A stretch of DNA of 64,000 nt, taken from Timema cristinae. Its lineage: Eukaryota > Arthropoda > Insecta > Phasmatodea > Timematidae. Below the pieces are notes generated by a model, which worked only from the letters and a program-made list of their open reading frames with translations, was not told where the DNA came from and did no database searches. The stretch lies in assembly GCA_039000515.1 (NCBI GenBank), contig JBCFYV010000887.1, positions 1 to 64,000 of the forward strand, in the 5' to 3' direction. This document shows positions 33,452 to 43,279 of the stretch, piece after piece (within the stretch, counting starts at the first letter, position 1; every line of letters starts with the position of its first letter). A program made the translations under genes and the position numbers.

Positions 33452-35345
33452 GTTCAATTTGTGGTCGAATATAGGACAATCACATTCATTTCCGGTTCCT
33501 CTCTGCACGTGTGAATGTCCGAGGTTCCCTATAGTCTCGTCAACTTGCACGTTCAGTTTGTGGCTGAATATAGGACAAACACATTCATTTCCGGTTCCTC
33601 TCTGCACGTGTGAATGTCCGAGGTTCCCTATAGTCTCGTCAACTTGCACGTTCAGTTTGTGGCTGAATATAGGACAAACACATTCATTTCCGGTTCCTCT
33701 CTGCACGTGTGAATGTCTGAGTCTCCCTATAGTCTTGTCAACTTGCACGTTCAGTTTATGGCTGAATATAGGACAAACACATTCATTTCCGGTTCCTCTC
33801 TGCACGTGTGAATGTCTGAGGCTCCCTATAGTCTTGTCAACTTGCACGTTCAGTTTGTGGCTGAATATAGGACAATCACATTCATTTCCGGTTCCTCTCT
33901 GCACGTGTGAATGTTCGAGGCTCCCTATAGTCTTGTCAACTTGCACGTTCAGTTTGTGGCTGAATATAGGACAATTACATTCATTTCCAGTTCCTCTCTG
34001 CAAGTGTGAATGTCTGAGGCTCCCTATAGTCTCGTCAACTTGCACGTTCAGTTTGTGGCTGAATATAGGACAAACACATTCATTTCCGTTTCCTCTCTGC
34101 ACGTGTGAATGTCCGAGGCTCCCTATAGTCTTGTCAACTTGCACGTTCAGTTTGTGGCTGAATATAGGACAAACACATTCATTTCCGGTTCCTCTCTGCA
34201 CGTGTGAATGTTCGAGGCTCCCTATAGTCTTGTCAACTTGCACGTTCAGTTTGTGGCTGAATATAGGACAATCACATTCATTTCCGGTTCCTCTCTGCAC
34301 GTGTGAATGTCTGAGGCTCCCTATAGTCTCGTCAACTTGCACGTTCAATTTGTGGCTGAATATAGGACAAACACATTCATTTCCGGTTCCTCTCTGCACG
34401 TGTGAATGTTCGAGGCTCCCTATAGTCTTGTCAACTTGCACGTTCAGTTTGTGGCTGAATATAGGACAAACACATTCATTTCCGGTTCCTCTTTGCACGT
34501 GTGAATGTCTGAGGCTCCCTATAGTCTTGTCAACTTGCACGTTCAGTTTATGGCTGAATATAGGACAAACACATTCATTTCCGGTTCCTCTCTGCACGTG
34601 TGAATGTCTGAGGCTCCCTATAATCTCGTCAACTTGCACGTTCAGTTTGTGGCTGAATATAGGACAAACACATTCATTTCCGTTTCCTCTCTGCACGTGT
34701 GAATGTCCGAGGCTCCCTATAGTCTTGTCAACTTGCACGTTCAGTTTGTGGGCTGAATATAGGACAAACACATTCATTTCCGGTTCCTCTCTGCATGTGT
34801 GAATGTTCGAGGCTCCCTATAGTCTTGTCAACTTGCACGTTCAGTTTGTGGCTGAATATAGGACAATCACATTCATTTCCGGTTCCTCTCTGCAAGTGTG
34901 AATGTCTGAGGCTCCCTATAGTCTCATCAACTTGCACGTTCAGTTTGTGGCTGAATATAGGACAAACACATTCATTTCCGTTTCCTCTCTGCACGTGTGA
35001 ATGTCCGAGGCTCCTTATAGTCTTGTCAACTTGCACGTTCAGTTTGTGGCTGAATATAGGACAATCACATTCATTTCCGGTTCCTCTCTGCAAGTGTGAA
35101 TGTCTGAGGCTCCCTATAGTCTCGTCAACTTGCACGTTCAGTTTGTGGCTGAATATAGGACAAACACATTCATTTCCGGTTCCTCTCTGCACGTGTGAAA
35201 GTTCGAGGCTCCCTATAGTCTTGTCAACTTGCACGTTCAGTTTGTGGCTGAATATAGGACAAACACATTCATTTCCAGTTCCTCTCTGCACGTGTGAAAG
35301 TTCGAGGCTCCCTATAGTCTTGTCAACTTGCACGTTCAGTTTGCC
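33452..35345. repeat. 99-bp minisatellite, about 19 copies, open on both strands
   Basis: The unit starts TTTGTGGCTGAATATAGGAC and ends GTCAACTTGCACGTTCAG, with a CACGTG E-box in most copies. Copies differ by a few substitutions and are almost free of indels. Since 99 is 33 codons, the array is open for about 458 codons on + and about 460 on -, until an extra G near 34,747 shifts the frame. The minus translation repeats HKLNVQVDKTIGSL...HSHVQRGTGNECVCPIFS. It lies inside an ASCC2 intron, and no splice or start evidence suggests translation. I treat it as a minisatellite. Confidence 0.95.
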
Positions 35346-35479
35346 GCAAGGACCCACACGAGGAAATAGTATGTTGTGGACAAAATAAAAAGATTGACAA
35401 CCCATGCACTAGATTTCGCAAGAGTAACAAAAACTAAATGTTTTTGATTTGGTTGCTTAATAATCTGTAAAATATTTAT

Positions 35480-35560
35480 AAATGAGGTGGCCCAGTGGCT
35501 AAATAATTTTATAATAAAGGAAATTGATAAAACTAAAGAAAAAGGAAAAATAAATTGTAA
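35480..35560 (-). repeat. Fragment related to palindrome outer region
   Basis: GAGGTGGCCCAGTGGCTAAA, then TAATTTTATAATAAAGGAAA, TTGATAAAACTAA matches 57,095-57,165 with few changes, apart from a small gap in GGCCCAATCAAAGGCT. It is a dispersed piece of the retroelement seen at 52-57 kb. Confidence 0.75.
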
Positions 35561-35723
35561 AATGTTAATCAATTATTTTGCTACTCAGTGAGAATATTGA
35601 ACATGGATAAGTGAGCATTTATATAAATAATAAGCAATGATTCTACAACTGTTTATTGAATACTTTAATATAACAGTAAATACAGTAAAATGTTGTATAA
35701 TCTGTTAAATTAAATTAAAACTC

Positions 35724-36012
35724 CACTGTACAATAATATAATTTAAATGATAGGGAAGGAAGCCAACCTTAAAGGAGAGTTGGGCTAGGTCCTGATAGAA
35801 ATAACTAAACTTCTCTCTTCACTTCTCCATACTCACTTATCTTCTTATAACTTTCATAATCACACATTAAAAGTGATTAATAGATGGAAGTGAGAAGAGA
35901 GTATGAACAAATAAACATCATAGAAGTCTAGTTGTTTCTATCAGGACCTATCCTAACTATCCTTTCAGGCTGGCTTCCTTCCCTTTCGTCTAAATTACAT
36001 TATTGTACAGTG
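35724..36012. mobile_element. Small palindromic MITE
   Basis: A 289-bp element begins CACTGTACAATAAT and ends with the reverse complement ATTATTGTACAGTG. Its arms of roughly 90 bp remain complementary inward (AGGGAAGGAAGCCA...TAGGTCCTGATAGAAA). No coding sequence. The target duplication is not clear, so the superfamily is uncertain. Confidence 0.8.
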
Positions 36013-36256
36013 TTTCTACACTGTCTTGTTATACATTTCCAAGCCATTAGGCAATTGTTTTATCTTACTCTCAAATAAAACATAATTTTTGAAAAACCAT
36101 AAGTTTAGTTTACCTCTTAAAGTTCACCAAAGATAAGAGTATTTATTAGCAGTAGGACTGTTTAAATTGTTCCTTGCGTCACAAACTGATTGCAAGCATG
36201 TTGAAAGCTATCAAGTACTTGGATTTAAGAAAGGTTGTTTAACTGTATGTTGCCAG

Positions 36257-36424
36257 AGTCGGCAAGCACAAAGATTTGGCGTCCATGTTGAATGACAAGA
36301 CACATGTCACTGAGCTGGGGGAGAAGTTCAAGCAGCTAGGACTGGTTGATGTGTATGAGGATGAATATGACGACACATACGATCACGTGGACATCTCGGT
36401 GGATGAGGCTTGTGAGCCAGAGAG
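36257..36424 (+). CDS. ASCC2: ASCC2 exon with YEDEYDDTYD motif
   Basis: A 168-bp exon, phase 2 to 2, lies between a TTGCCAG acceptor and a GTAACG donor. It encodes VGKHKDLASMLNDKTHVTEL, then GEKFKQLGLVDV, and the diagnostic acidic block YEDEYDDTYDHVD. In ASCC2 this acidic tyrosine-rich block follows a lysine/asparagine-rich linker. The exon joins in phase to 41,924 through a shared arginine codon, giving E-R-R-P-L as in the family's SRRP segment. Confidence 0.95.
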
Positions 36425-36574
36425 GTAACGATAACATTGCATTCTTTTATTCATTGAAGTTTGGGAATATTAAATAAAACATACTATTATTTTAATTATA
36501 TTATTCAAATCAAAGATTGATGTATACTCTAGAGCCAGAGATTTTTGAATATTTAATTATATCTCAATTCCCTT

Positions 36575-37640
36575 GCAAGATTGGCTTTAGAATAGTCCCA
36601 CAATATCCCCCGATTGTTCTAAGAGGCGACTAAAGGGGGAACCACAAGACTGAGGTGTATCAACCTGGAGGGCTTGCATGGCAGAAGAGTAGTCTGTCAC
36701 AAACATGGCTGTTTGACAACGTGACCAAACCCAAACTGATGTGTGGCTCACGGTTCATCTGTGTACTGTTCCCCAGCCTTCTCAGGATAACCTTTACTTC
36801 CTGTTTACTCGAGGGTACCAAACTTTCTGCTGGCATCGCACAGGTAAGGCCATTCAGCCCTGTTGTGAATGTTCAAGAAGTGGTGATTCTTCAGACCCTT
36901 TATCCTCGAAAGAGAGATAAAATGAGGAAACAAGGTCTGACATCTCAGTAAACAACTTCATTACGTCACACTGTTAATACAAACATCATCTGATAGTCAG
37001 TCGCTGGATATTTAGTCACTTGCTGAAATACAGATGACAAAAAATACAACAATAAAGTAAAAGTGGAACCACACAGGTCCTCAATTGTTTGCAAGGGAGT
37101 GGTTACTTACTTTGTCTGCACTAGCATATCACCGAAGTTTAATCACCACCAAAATTAACTTGAGGAATACATATATCCTAACTTTTATGACTCCCCCCTT
37201 TCAAAAGTAGGTCTTAACAAGTTCCCATGTGCTCAGAGTTTGGCCGTATGTCCCCAACCCTTGGTATTGTTTTCATTGCCAGGAATTTGGACATATGAAG
37301 TTAAGATGCTGTGTAAATCCAACCTGTGTAGATTGTGGACAGGAGGCTCACAATACACTGTGTGAGTCTCCTAAGTTCTGTGTCAACTGCAACTGCACTC
37401 TGCTTGGTCTCGGGCCTGTCCGAAATGGAAGGTGGAGAAAAAAAAGTCCTGGAGATTCAATCTGAAAAGAAGATCTCTTATGCTCAGGCACACAAGGAAT
37501 ATGTATCCATTCAAGCTCAGGTGTTACAGACATTGTATAGCCAGATTATTTATACCGGGCTCTCATGTTTCACTGTAAAATCAAATTCTCTGCCCAACAG
37601 ATTAAACCTGATGAAGGATTTTTTAAACTAAGCATCCACT
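36575..37640 (+). pseudogene. LINE 5' UTR and ORF1 remnant in ASCC2 intron
   Basis: A second, older copy of the LINE family of 5,554-11,898, retaining the 5' end and most of ORF1. The 5' AAGAGGCGACTAAAGGGGG block is present at about 36,625. A patchy ORF1 follows, including YVPNPWYCFHCQEFGHMKLR, CVDCGQEAHNTLC and SPKFCVNCN. Most of the 5' UTR and the RRM-like part are shortened, and frameshifts separate the open pieces (37,229-37,465 and 37,335-37,631). Similarity ends inside ORF1. ORF2 is absent, so the copy is truncated at its 3' side. That is unusual for LINEs and suggests later deletion. Confidence 0.88.
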
Positions 37641-38019
37641 TAAGTAGTGCCTGATCAGTTAACGCCTCAAATTTCCTCCTGTAAAAATAAGATATAAAGT
37701 ATTTATTTACCCAGACTAAGGAAAGAAAGTCTGTTTGTGTCGTGCTTTAGTTATTTTCAGCTTGGTTTAATTGCCATGACACCTATGTGACAGGTCCTTC
37801 TTCTTCTGAAATTTTCACCAAAACGCTCCATTGATTGCTGTCCCATTTGTGTAGGTCACTCATATGAAGGGTTGTATGAAATCTGCCCAAGCCTACATTG
37901 GGCTAGGTGTAATTCTCTGACATTGACATAAACATTATAGGAAGATAGCTTTTAGCTCAAATATCAACATTGCTTGAGTTTCAGAAATTTCAAAAACTTT
38001 TACTCTTTTTTTGTCGCAG
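37641..38019. other. ASCC2 intron, nothing recognised
   Basis: Ends in a good polypyrimidine tract and CAG at 38,019, discussed with the next feature. Confidence 0.4.
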
Positions 38020-38186
38020 ATGTTGCATGCAAAAGATGTTTTAACTTTGCTTATAAATGTCACAATAAATGCCCCTCTCGGCTGGACTTGTCATTTCTCT
38101 ACCCCATATTGAACACGCTACCTAGAAGGAAAAGGTCATGTGACCCTGGGGTTCCGGGGCAGATCATGGGTTCAGTTCAAGCCGAT
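38020..38186 (+). other. Exon-like orphan segment with CxxC...CHNKC
   Basis: An open 167-bp stretch is bounded by a strong acceptor (TTTTTTTGTCGCAG) and a strong donor (GTGAGT). In the frame with one preceding base it reads VACKRCFNFAYKCHNKCPSR and continues to LPRRKRSCDPGVPGQIMGS. KCHNKC recalls the end of C1 (phorbol-ester type) zinc domains such as that of KSR kinases. The C-x2-C to H spacing is three residues too long and the final cysteine is misplaced. It cannot be an ASCC2 exon: in that phase (leftover AG) it hits a stop within ten codons, and exons 36,257 and 41,924 join cleanly without it. It could be an exon of another gene, a trapped fragment or chance. Confidence 0.25.
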
Positions 38187-39799
38187 GTGAGTATGTGGGA
38201 AGGGTTACCTAGTGAGATCTTCTCTGTTTAAATGTAACTTCAAAGGGATACGAAGTGGAGCCTAATTCCCCAAACTTGACACAACTTCTCCTGTGGTCCC
38301 AGGATCGATCCCCTCAAGGATACTGTACATCATCGGCCTCGAGGCCTGGTCGATGGCCCGGGTACACAGCTGGATGGTAGCCCCCCTACAGCGTCAATTG
38401 TTGACGAGTGCCATTAGTTAATACAATTCATACTTATGAAAACTAGAGAATGATACTATTTAACAGAAGGCAAGTTATTGTGAATGAACACAGAGTGTAA
38501 TGAAACATATTGAAACATATATGAAAACAACAGTAAAATTACAGAGTACTTACATTATAAAGCAGATGTGCGTGCGAGCAAAGTGACAGGAATATTCTTC
38601 TCAGACCTCCAGGGGACAGACACAGACTGACAGCCTGACAGAGGTAGATAAAGAATGAACTTACAAAAACTAGATCTTTTTATAAGAGAAAAAAAATGAA
38701 CTATGGAAACCAAACCACACATATCACCCTCTTGATCGAACTGAGCCAACAGATATGTAGAACACAGAAAATAGCTGCAGTTGTTTACATCAAATACTTT
38801 AAAAAAAAAGTGGTTCAAAGGAACCACGCTAGTAGATGAAATTTTAGGTCCTGGTCGGTCTAAGCTTACAGTGATAATCATTAAGGTAATACTTACAATT
38901 TAAGGATATTTAGATATTAAATGGGGGGAGTGAGGGGGAGGTCTTCGGCTTGTGTGACATAAATTACATATTTTCTTACCAAAACATTTTAAATTCACAG
39001 TGATTCAACGTCACACATAACCTCACTTGCTGGATACCAATTGTCAATAGTAATTTCCCTTCAATTAGCTGAAAAAGGAAGCCATCATTTCATCACCAAA
39101 TAAACACAATAAAAATAATAACCTCAACGGATCCATAAAATTTGTAAGGTGTTGAACTAAAAATATCTAGTTAATTTAAAATAAATATATATTTTGATAT
39201 TCTTTCTTTTCATGTATTGTCTGTATTACATTATTAATTCTGAAAGAATAAAATGATAGAATAGTAGTATAGTAATAAATCACGAGTAAAACTAAAAAAC
39301 TAACAGATGTTTACACATCTTCCTCGGGAAGTAGTAGTAAGTGTGTGTAAATATGTATTAGCGTTTTTACTTTTATTTGTTTGCTCTAGTATTTTTTACT
39401 ATTTTATCATTTTATTCTTAAAAAATTGTTTTTGCTCAATGCACTTTATTTATTTCATACATATTATTAATTTTAAGTAACCACTCTGATTTGCTGATTA
39501 TTCAAAAGGTCTGGTGGTGCAAAGTGCTACTACTAATAAATAGTTGGTGCTTAAGCTCTCAGTGCTAAGCTCACTCCCGGTCGGTCCATCAATACTTCCC
39601 TCACCTCTCATTTTACTCACATTAGCAAGGCATTTAAAGATTAACAATGTCACAACATTCCAACAAGTCAGCATCTCTCCTCTTTCCTTTTAGACCACCA
39701 CCTTGCAAAACTAGAGACAGATGTTGGTAAACATAGCAACCAAAAGATCCCCACATCCTTCACACTCCTCCCTGTTAGCTGGAAAAGAGTTCTACTATA
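38187..39799. other. ASCC2 intron, no gene recognised
   Basis: A tRNA-like, GC-richer patch at about 38,285-38,400 contains AGGATCGATCC-type sequence (B-box-like on the minus strand) and may be an old SINE. The rest is AT-rich. Confidence 0.4.
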
Positions 39800-39804
39800 T
39801 TTCT

Positions 39805-40128
39805 CACTACTTCATCGTCGTCATCATCATCATCATCATCGAGAGTTTCCTGCCCCTGGCAGGGCCTGTTTCGAACATAAGCCTCTCAATTGACTTCTGT
39901 CCTCCCACTACCTTTCTTCCTCCACACAGGCCCAATCGACTCCTCCAAACTCTCTTTAACCACATGTTTCTGGGTCTTCCTCTTGTTCTCCTTCCCACCA
40001 CCTCCATTTTGAAAATCCTCCATGAATCCTCCCCTCTTCCATCCTCTTCACATGTCTATACTACCCCAATCTCACCTTTTCTATTCTATCTTGCAAGGGT
40101 TGTTATCCCTCTCACTGGTACTTCAGGG
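39805..40128 (-). pseudogene. RTE-like LINE 3' end, remnant
   Basis: On the minus strand, YRHVKRMEEGRI then MEVVGRRTRGRPRNMWLKRV can be read. This is the GRPR..W block typical of the C-terminus of RTE/CR1-type LINE polymerases. It is followed by GPARGRK and a run of GAT/ATG triplets at 39,809-39,842, the usual RTE-type 3' tail. One in-frame stop and frame changes show decay. The upstream part of the same ORF continues at 41,115, on the other side of a roughly 1-kb insertion. Confidence 0.8.
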
Positions 40129-41120
40129 GTAACTGGTGGTTTAGTTGGTCGAAGTCCAGTTTCCGGGCGACCTTGGTTTCCATGCGTCGATCTCGTGGGT
40201 CCAGTGGATGGGGGTAGGGAAGGGAGATGGGGGAGAAAACATAGGTGGGTTCTGGGGTGGTCAGGGCGTGAAGATGGTAACCCTCAGGGCTGAAGGGGGA
40301 AATCAGAGTAGGTGGGGGTCGGATGGTTGGTGAAAGGGGAAGACGGGGGAGGAGTTGGCCAGCTCGGGTGCAGGGACTCTTGATGATGCTGGAGCGGAGT
40401 GTTGACGTTCGGGGGCCTGGTGATCGTAGTAGATGGGTCCACGGGTTGAGTATTGTTTTGTTGTGGTCGTCGTCTTTCTTAAGGTCTTTTGTCGGTGGGC
40501 CTTGCCGGCGCGGCGGGTGTATCCCATCCCGTGGGTTCACCCTCGGAAGGGTCGGTCAAGGTTGGAGGGTGATAGGTCAGAGTCCCGGCAACACGAAGTC
40601 GCGGTGGGAGGTAAGGATCTGTCCCGGCAACACGGAGTCGCGGTGGGAGGCAGGGAACAGTCCCGGCAACACAGAGTCGCGGTGGGAGGCAGGATAACCG
40701 TCTCGGCAACACGGAGTCGCGGTGGGTGGTCGGGGATAGTCGTGGGAGGATAGGGAGTGACGATGAAATGCTCTTTTCAAACGAATAAAGATGGTTTATT
40801 ATGTTCTTTCATAAAGGTGGTTCGCCAGGGTTGGGTCACCACTGAAAAAATAGCTCCAGAGATCACTGTGTTATATACCCTCCACCACTGCCCGGCCTTG
40901 ACCAATGGGGAAAATGGGGGCTTCCTATTGGCGCGAGAAACCGTTAGAGACAGTGTCCATCACGCGAGCCATTAGGAAGCGCTGGCGCAGTGAGCAGAGG
41001 TGGAGTCGTCACAGACGGCTCAGACAACACGGACTGTGGGCCGGACCGGCAGTAGAGAGGGAGGGTGAAGCGGCCGGTGCAAGTGCGAAGGAAATAAGGC
41101 TGACTGACCAGTGAGGTACA
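40129..41120 (-). mobile_element. About 1-kb insertion in the RTE-like LINE, LTR-like
   Basis: The LINE frame stops at ERVKEEP on one side and resumes at ITTLAR on the other. The flanks share TCAGGG (40,123-40,128 and 41,121-41,126), within the longer near-match GGTAC(T/A)TCAGGG. The insertion is far richer in GC. Read on the minus strand it starts TGTACC, then has CCAAT-type boxes (CGCCAATAGG, CCCCATTGGTC), GGGTATATAACAC near 40,872, and AATAAA near 40,785. A roughly 40-bp tandem repeat follows. This is the order of U3, TATA and polyadenylation signals in an LTR, so a solo LTR is the best guess. Clear TG...CA ends were not established. Confidence 0.55.
40580..40745. repeat. About 40-bp GC-rich tandem repeat, 4 copies
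   Basis: Copies contain GTCCCGGCAACACGGAGTCG and CGGTGGGAGGCAGG-like sequence. They are responsible for proline/arginine-rich spurious frames. Confidence 0.9.
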
Positions 41121-41445
41121 TCAGGGTTCCTCCTTCACTCTCTCTATCACCTTGTCCATCCTTGTCACTCCTAGCCTGTATCCTGCTCCTATCCCTTTCC
41201 TTCATCCCCCAGGTTTCAGATGCATACTGCTATATTGGGACTTCACTCCTTTGCACATATCTACTCCAGACCAGACTTCTGATGCTTTTGTAAAACGCCT
41301 CTACTTGCCTCCCTTTTCCTCAATTTCTCTTTAGTTTCCTCCTCTTTCCTCTATCATGCTTCTCAGATACTTGAAATTGACCACTTTCTTAATTTGTTCT
41401 CCTGATGTTACTCCGCTCATGTGGCTATTTTCTCTCTATCTAGAT
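41115..41445 (-). pseudogene. RTE-like LINE ORF, upstream part of remnant
   Basis: On the minus strand the patchy translation shows a FKYLxSMIEE-like block, then GMKERDRSRIQ and VTRMDKVIERVKEEP. These are the thumb/connector segments that normally precede the GRPR block of RTE-type LINEs. Together with 39,805-40,128 this makes one 5'-truncated LINE on the minus strand inside the ASCC2 intron. It is heavily decayed. It loses similarity near 41,445. Confidence 0.75.
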
Positions 41446-41545
41446 ATTTATAGAGAGCTCTATCTACATCTTAAATTTATATTTACTTTACTTTTCCCTG
41501 TTTCCAATTTTATATACTAACTAATCTGGAATTTACATCTAAAAA

Positions 41546-41775
41546 TTTTACATCCATTACACATTCCAGCCTATGGCCTGTCAGTTTTTATTCAAGCCAT
41601 ATATTTTCCACCACCGGCTGGCTGGCCGCCTGTTGTAGCTGCATGTGCATTATAATCTAACTTAAGACCAGGACAGGCACAGCATCCAGTTCCGGGCAGT
41701 CTGTGTGTCTGTAATATACTCTGACAACTAAACTTTGTAAATTTACATTAGCTATGTATTAATAATGATCTATAT
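41546..41775 (-). mobile_element. SINE-3 copy, minus strand
   Basis: The reverse complement matches 26,690-26,885: GGATGCTGTGCCTGTCCTGG, GGTGGTGGAAAATATATGG and CAGGCCATAGGCTGGAATG. The tRNA-like head is missing or unrecognisable. Confidence 0.8.
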
Positions 41776-41923
41776 AGCAACATTTTCCCAATTAGGAGTG
41801 GACCAAATCAGTTTGGCATCTCAAATTGCATTAAATAACATTTCTATCATTTGTAATAAAAAGTGTAACTTTACCACCTGACTTGTGTATTGTGGTCTGA
41901 TTTGTGTGTGACGCTGTTTCCAG

Positions 41924-42150
41924 GCGACCTCTTGTTGTACCTCAAATTCTGCGCACTAGGAAGCATCACGTAGAGGACAGTGATGAATATAGTGAAGAAG
42001 AAGAGGAGGAGAAGGTAGAAGAAAGAACTCAGGACCAGTTTGTGGAGAACCCCGAGAGCATCAGAGCTAAAGCTGAACAGAGGCGACAGCTGAAGTTCCA
42101 GCGAGGGGGAGGCAGAGGTCAGGTTCCTCACCAGGCCAAAGATGTAGTAG
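41924..42150 (+). CDS. ASCC2: ASCC2 exon, acidic and basic C-terminal region
   Basis: A 227-bp exon lies between a CTGTTTCCAG acceptor and a GTGAGT donor, entering in phase 2 and leaving one base of the next codon. It reads RRPLVVPQILRTRKHHVE, an acidic run (DSDEYSEEEEEEKVEE), then DQFVENPESIRAKAEQRRQL and an RGGGRG segment. The family pattern RRPF..PQVLR, acidic run, FV.(D/N)P..(I/L)R.KAE.RR is matched closely. The protein should continue in at least one more exon encoding a basic tail, which I did not find. A 37-bp tandem duplication follows the donor. Confidence 0.94.
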
Positions 42151-42246
42151 GTGAGTTCAGAAAGAGTTATAAACCAAGATCTAGCAGGTGCGTTCAGAAA
42201 GAGTTATAAACCAAGATCTAGCAGGTGAGTTCAGGAAGAGTTGTAA
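42151..42246 (+). repeat. ASCC2: 37-bp tandem duplication containing the splice donor
   Basis: Copies start at 42,151, 42,188 and 42,225 (the last partial). Each begins GTGAGTTCAG-like, with GTGCGT in copy 2, and each full copy ends CTAGCAG, so three candidate donors lie 37 bp apart. Using the later donors would add 37 or 74 nt and shift the frame; the second copy contains an in-frame TAA. Confidence 0.9.
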
Positions 42247-42261
42247 GCTTATTATTACATA

Positions 42262-43215
42262 CTGTATTTACTAGAATGTAATGCACCATTGAATCTAATG
42301 CGCACCTCCATTTTCAAAGCCTTGAAACAAAAAAAAAGTATTTGCTGGCGAGTGTAATGTGCACCGCATAAAGTGCACTCTTTACAATGATGAATTTTTT
42401 ACTGTGAACTCAATTTTATGAAAAAAACCTATTCTTTGATAAACTTATTAGTTCTTATACACTAACGAGAAGAAAAGCATAAAAACATGCAACTCTTGAA
42501 TTCAATTTTACAAAAAAACAAAAAAAAAACTGTTCCTTGATAAACTTTTACTAAACACTAACGAGAGAATAAAAGTAAACTCTTGAAGAAACAAGTGTAA
42601 ACAAGGACAATTCAGACACTAACAATAGATTTTAATGAAATAAATATTTTCTTTTATATCATGAAATTTCAAGTGTAATGTATATTCTGTTCTTTGGTTT
42701 TTCAATTGAATACATCACTAGATGACAGATTAGAACTTAATCTTCAGCACTGTTCTCAAAATTGGAAAACTTGTGTTAGATTTATTGCTGCTTTCCCGAT
42801 CATCCTCGGCCTTGGTCAAGAGCACGTCATCTTTGCTGCTGTCAAGTTTATTTGAAATGCAGCTTTTTTTTAAGGATTTTTCAATCATTAGTGCTGGAAT
42901 GCATTTCCAGGCAGCTGATATCCAGTGCGCAACAACATGGGGTGCAGCAGGCTTAATTTCCCCTGTCGATGTTAGTTCCTTGTTTGACTCACATAACTTT
43001 TGAAGGGTCTGTTTATACTAACATCTAGAGGCTGTAAAACAGAGGTCATCCCTCCTGGAATGACGACAAGTTCGCTGTTCAGGCCGCATATTTTCTTTAT
43101 AACTTCATCACTCAAGTGACCTCGAAATGTGTCCAGACAAAGCATTGACGGCAGATTGAAAAGGGCACCAGGACGCTGTCCCCATATGTTTTTGGTCAGT
43201 CGAGCATTATAGCCA
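42262..43215 (-). pseudogene. pogo/Tigger-like transposase remnant
   Basis: On the minus strand at about 43,015-43,200 the translation gives MLCLDTFRGHLSDEVIKKI, then ELVVIPGGMTSVLQPLDVSI and NRPFK. This is the second-aspartate to final-aspartate stretch of the pogo/Tigger DDE domain (DxFRGH, PGG.TS.LQPLDVS.NKPFK). Further down are degraded C-terminal pieces. The + strand at about 42,263-42,310 has CTGTATTTACTAGAATGTAATGC and AATGCGCACC repeats, resembling the terminal region of such elements, with a TA before it. The N-terminal DNA-binding part is absent, and the right side abuts the retroelement repeat at 43,280. Confidence 0.8.
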
Positions 43216-43279
43216 AGTCATTCTAGACTAATAAAACACCAAACCTTAGACAGTGGGAACTGGACCACCAATGGATTAC

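Noticed and set aside
21474..35345. CRISPR array
   Set aside because: Units are contiguous without unique spacers, in a eukaryotic intron-bearing context.
38020..38186. Additional ASCC2 exon
   Set aside because: It would be read out of phase with an early stop, and the neighbouring exons join perfectly without it.
39721..40293. 190-codon + strand frame near 40 kb
   Set aside because: It is antisense to the RTE-like LINE and runs into the GC-rich insertion; its serine/proline-rich content is compositional.
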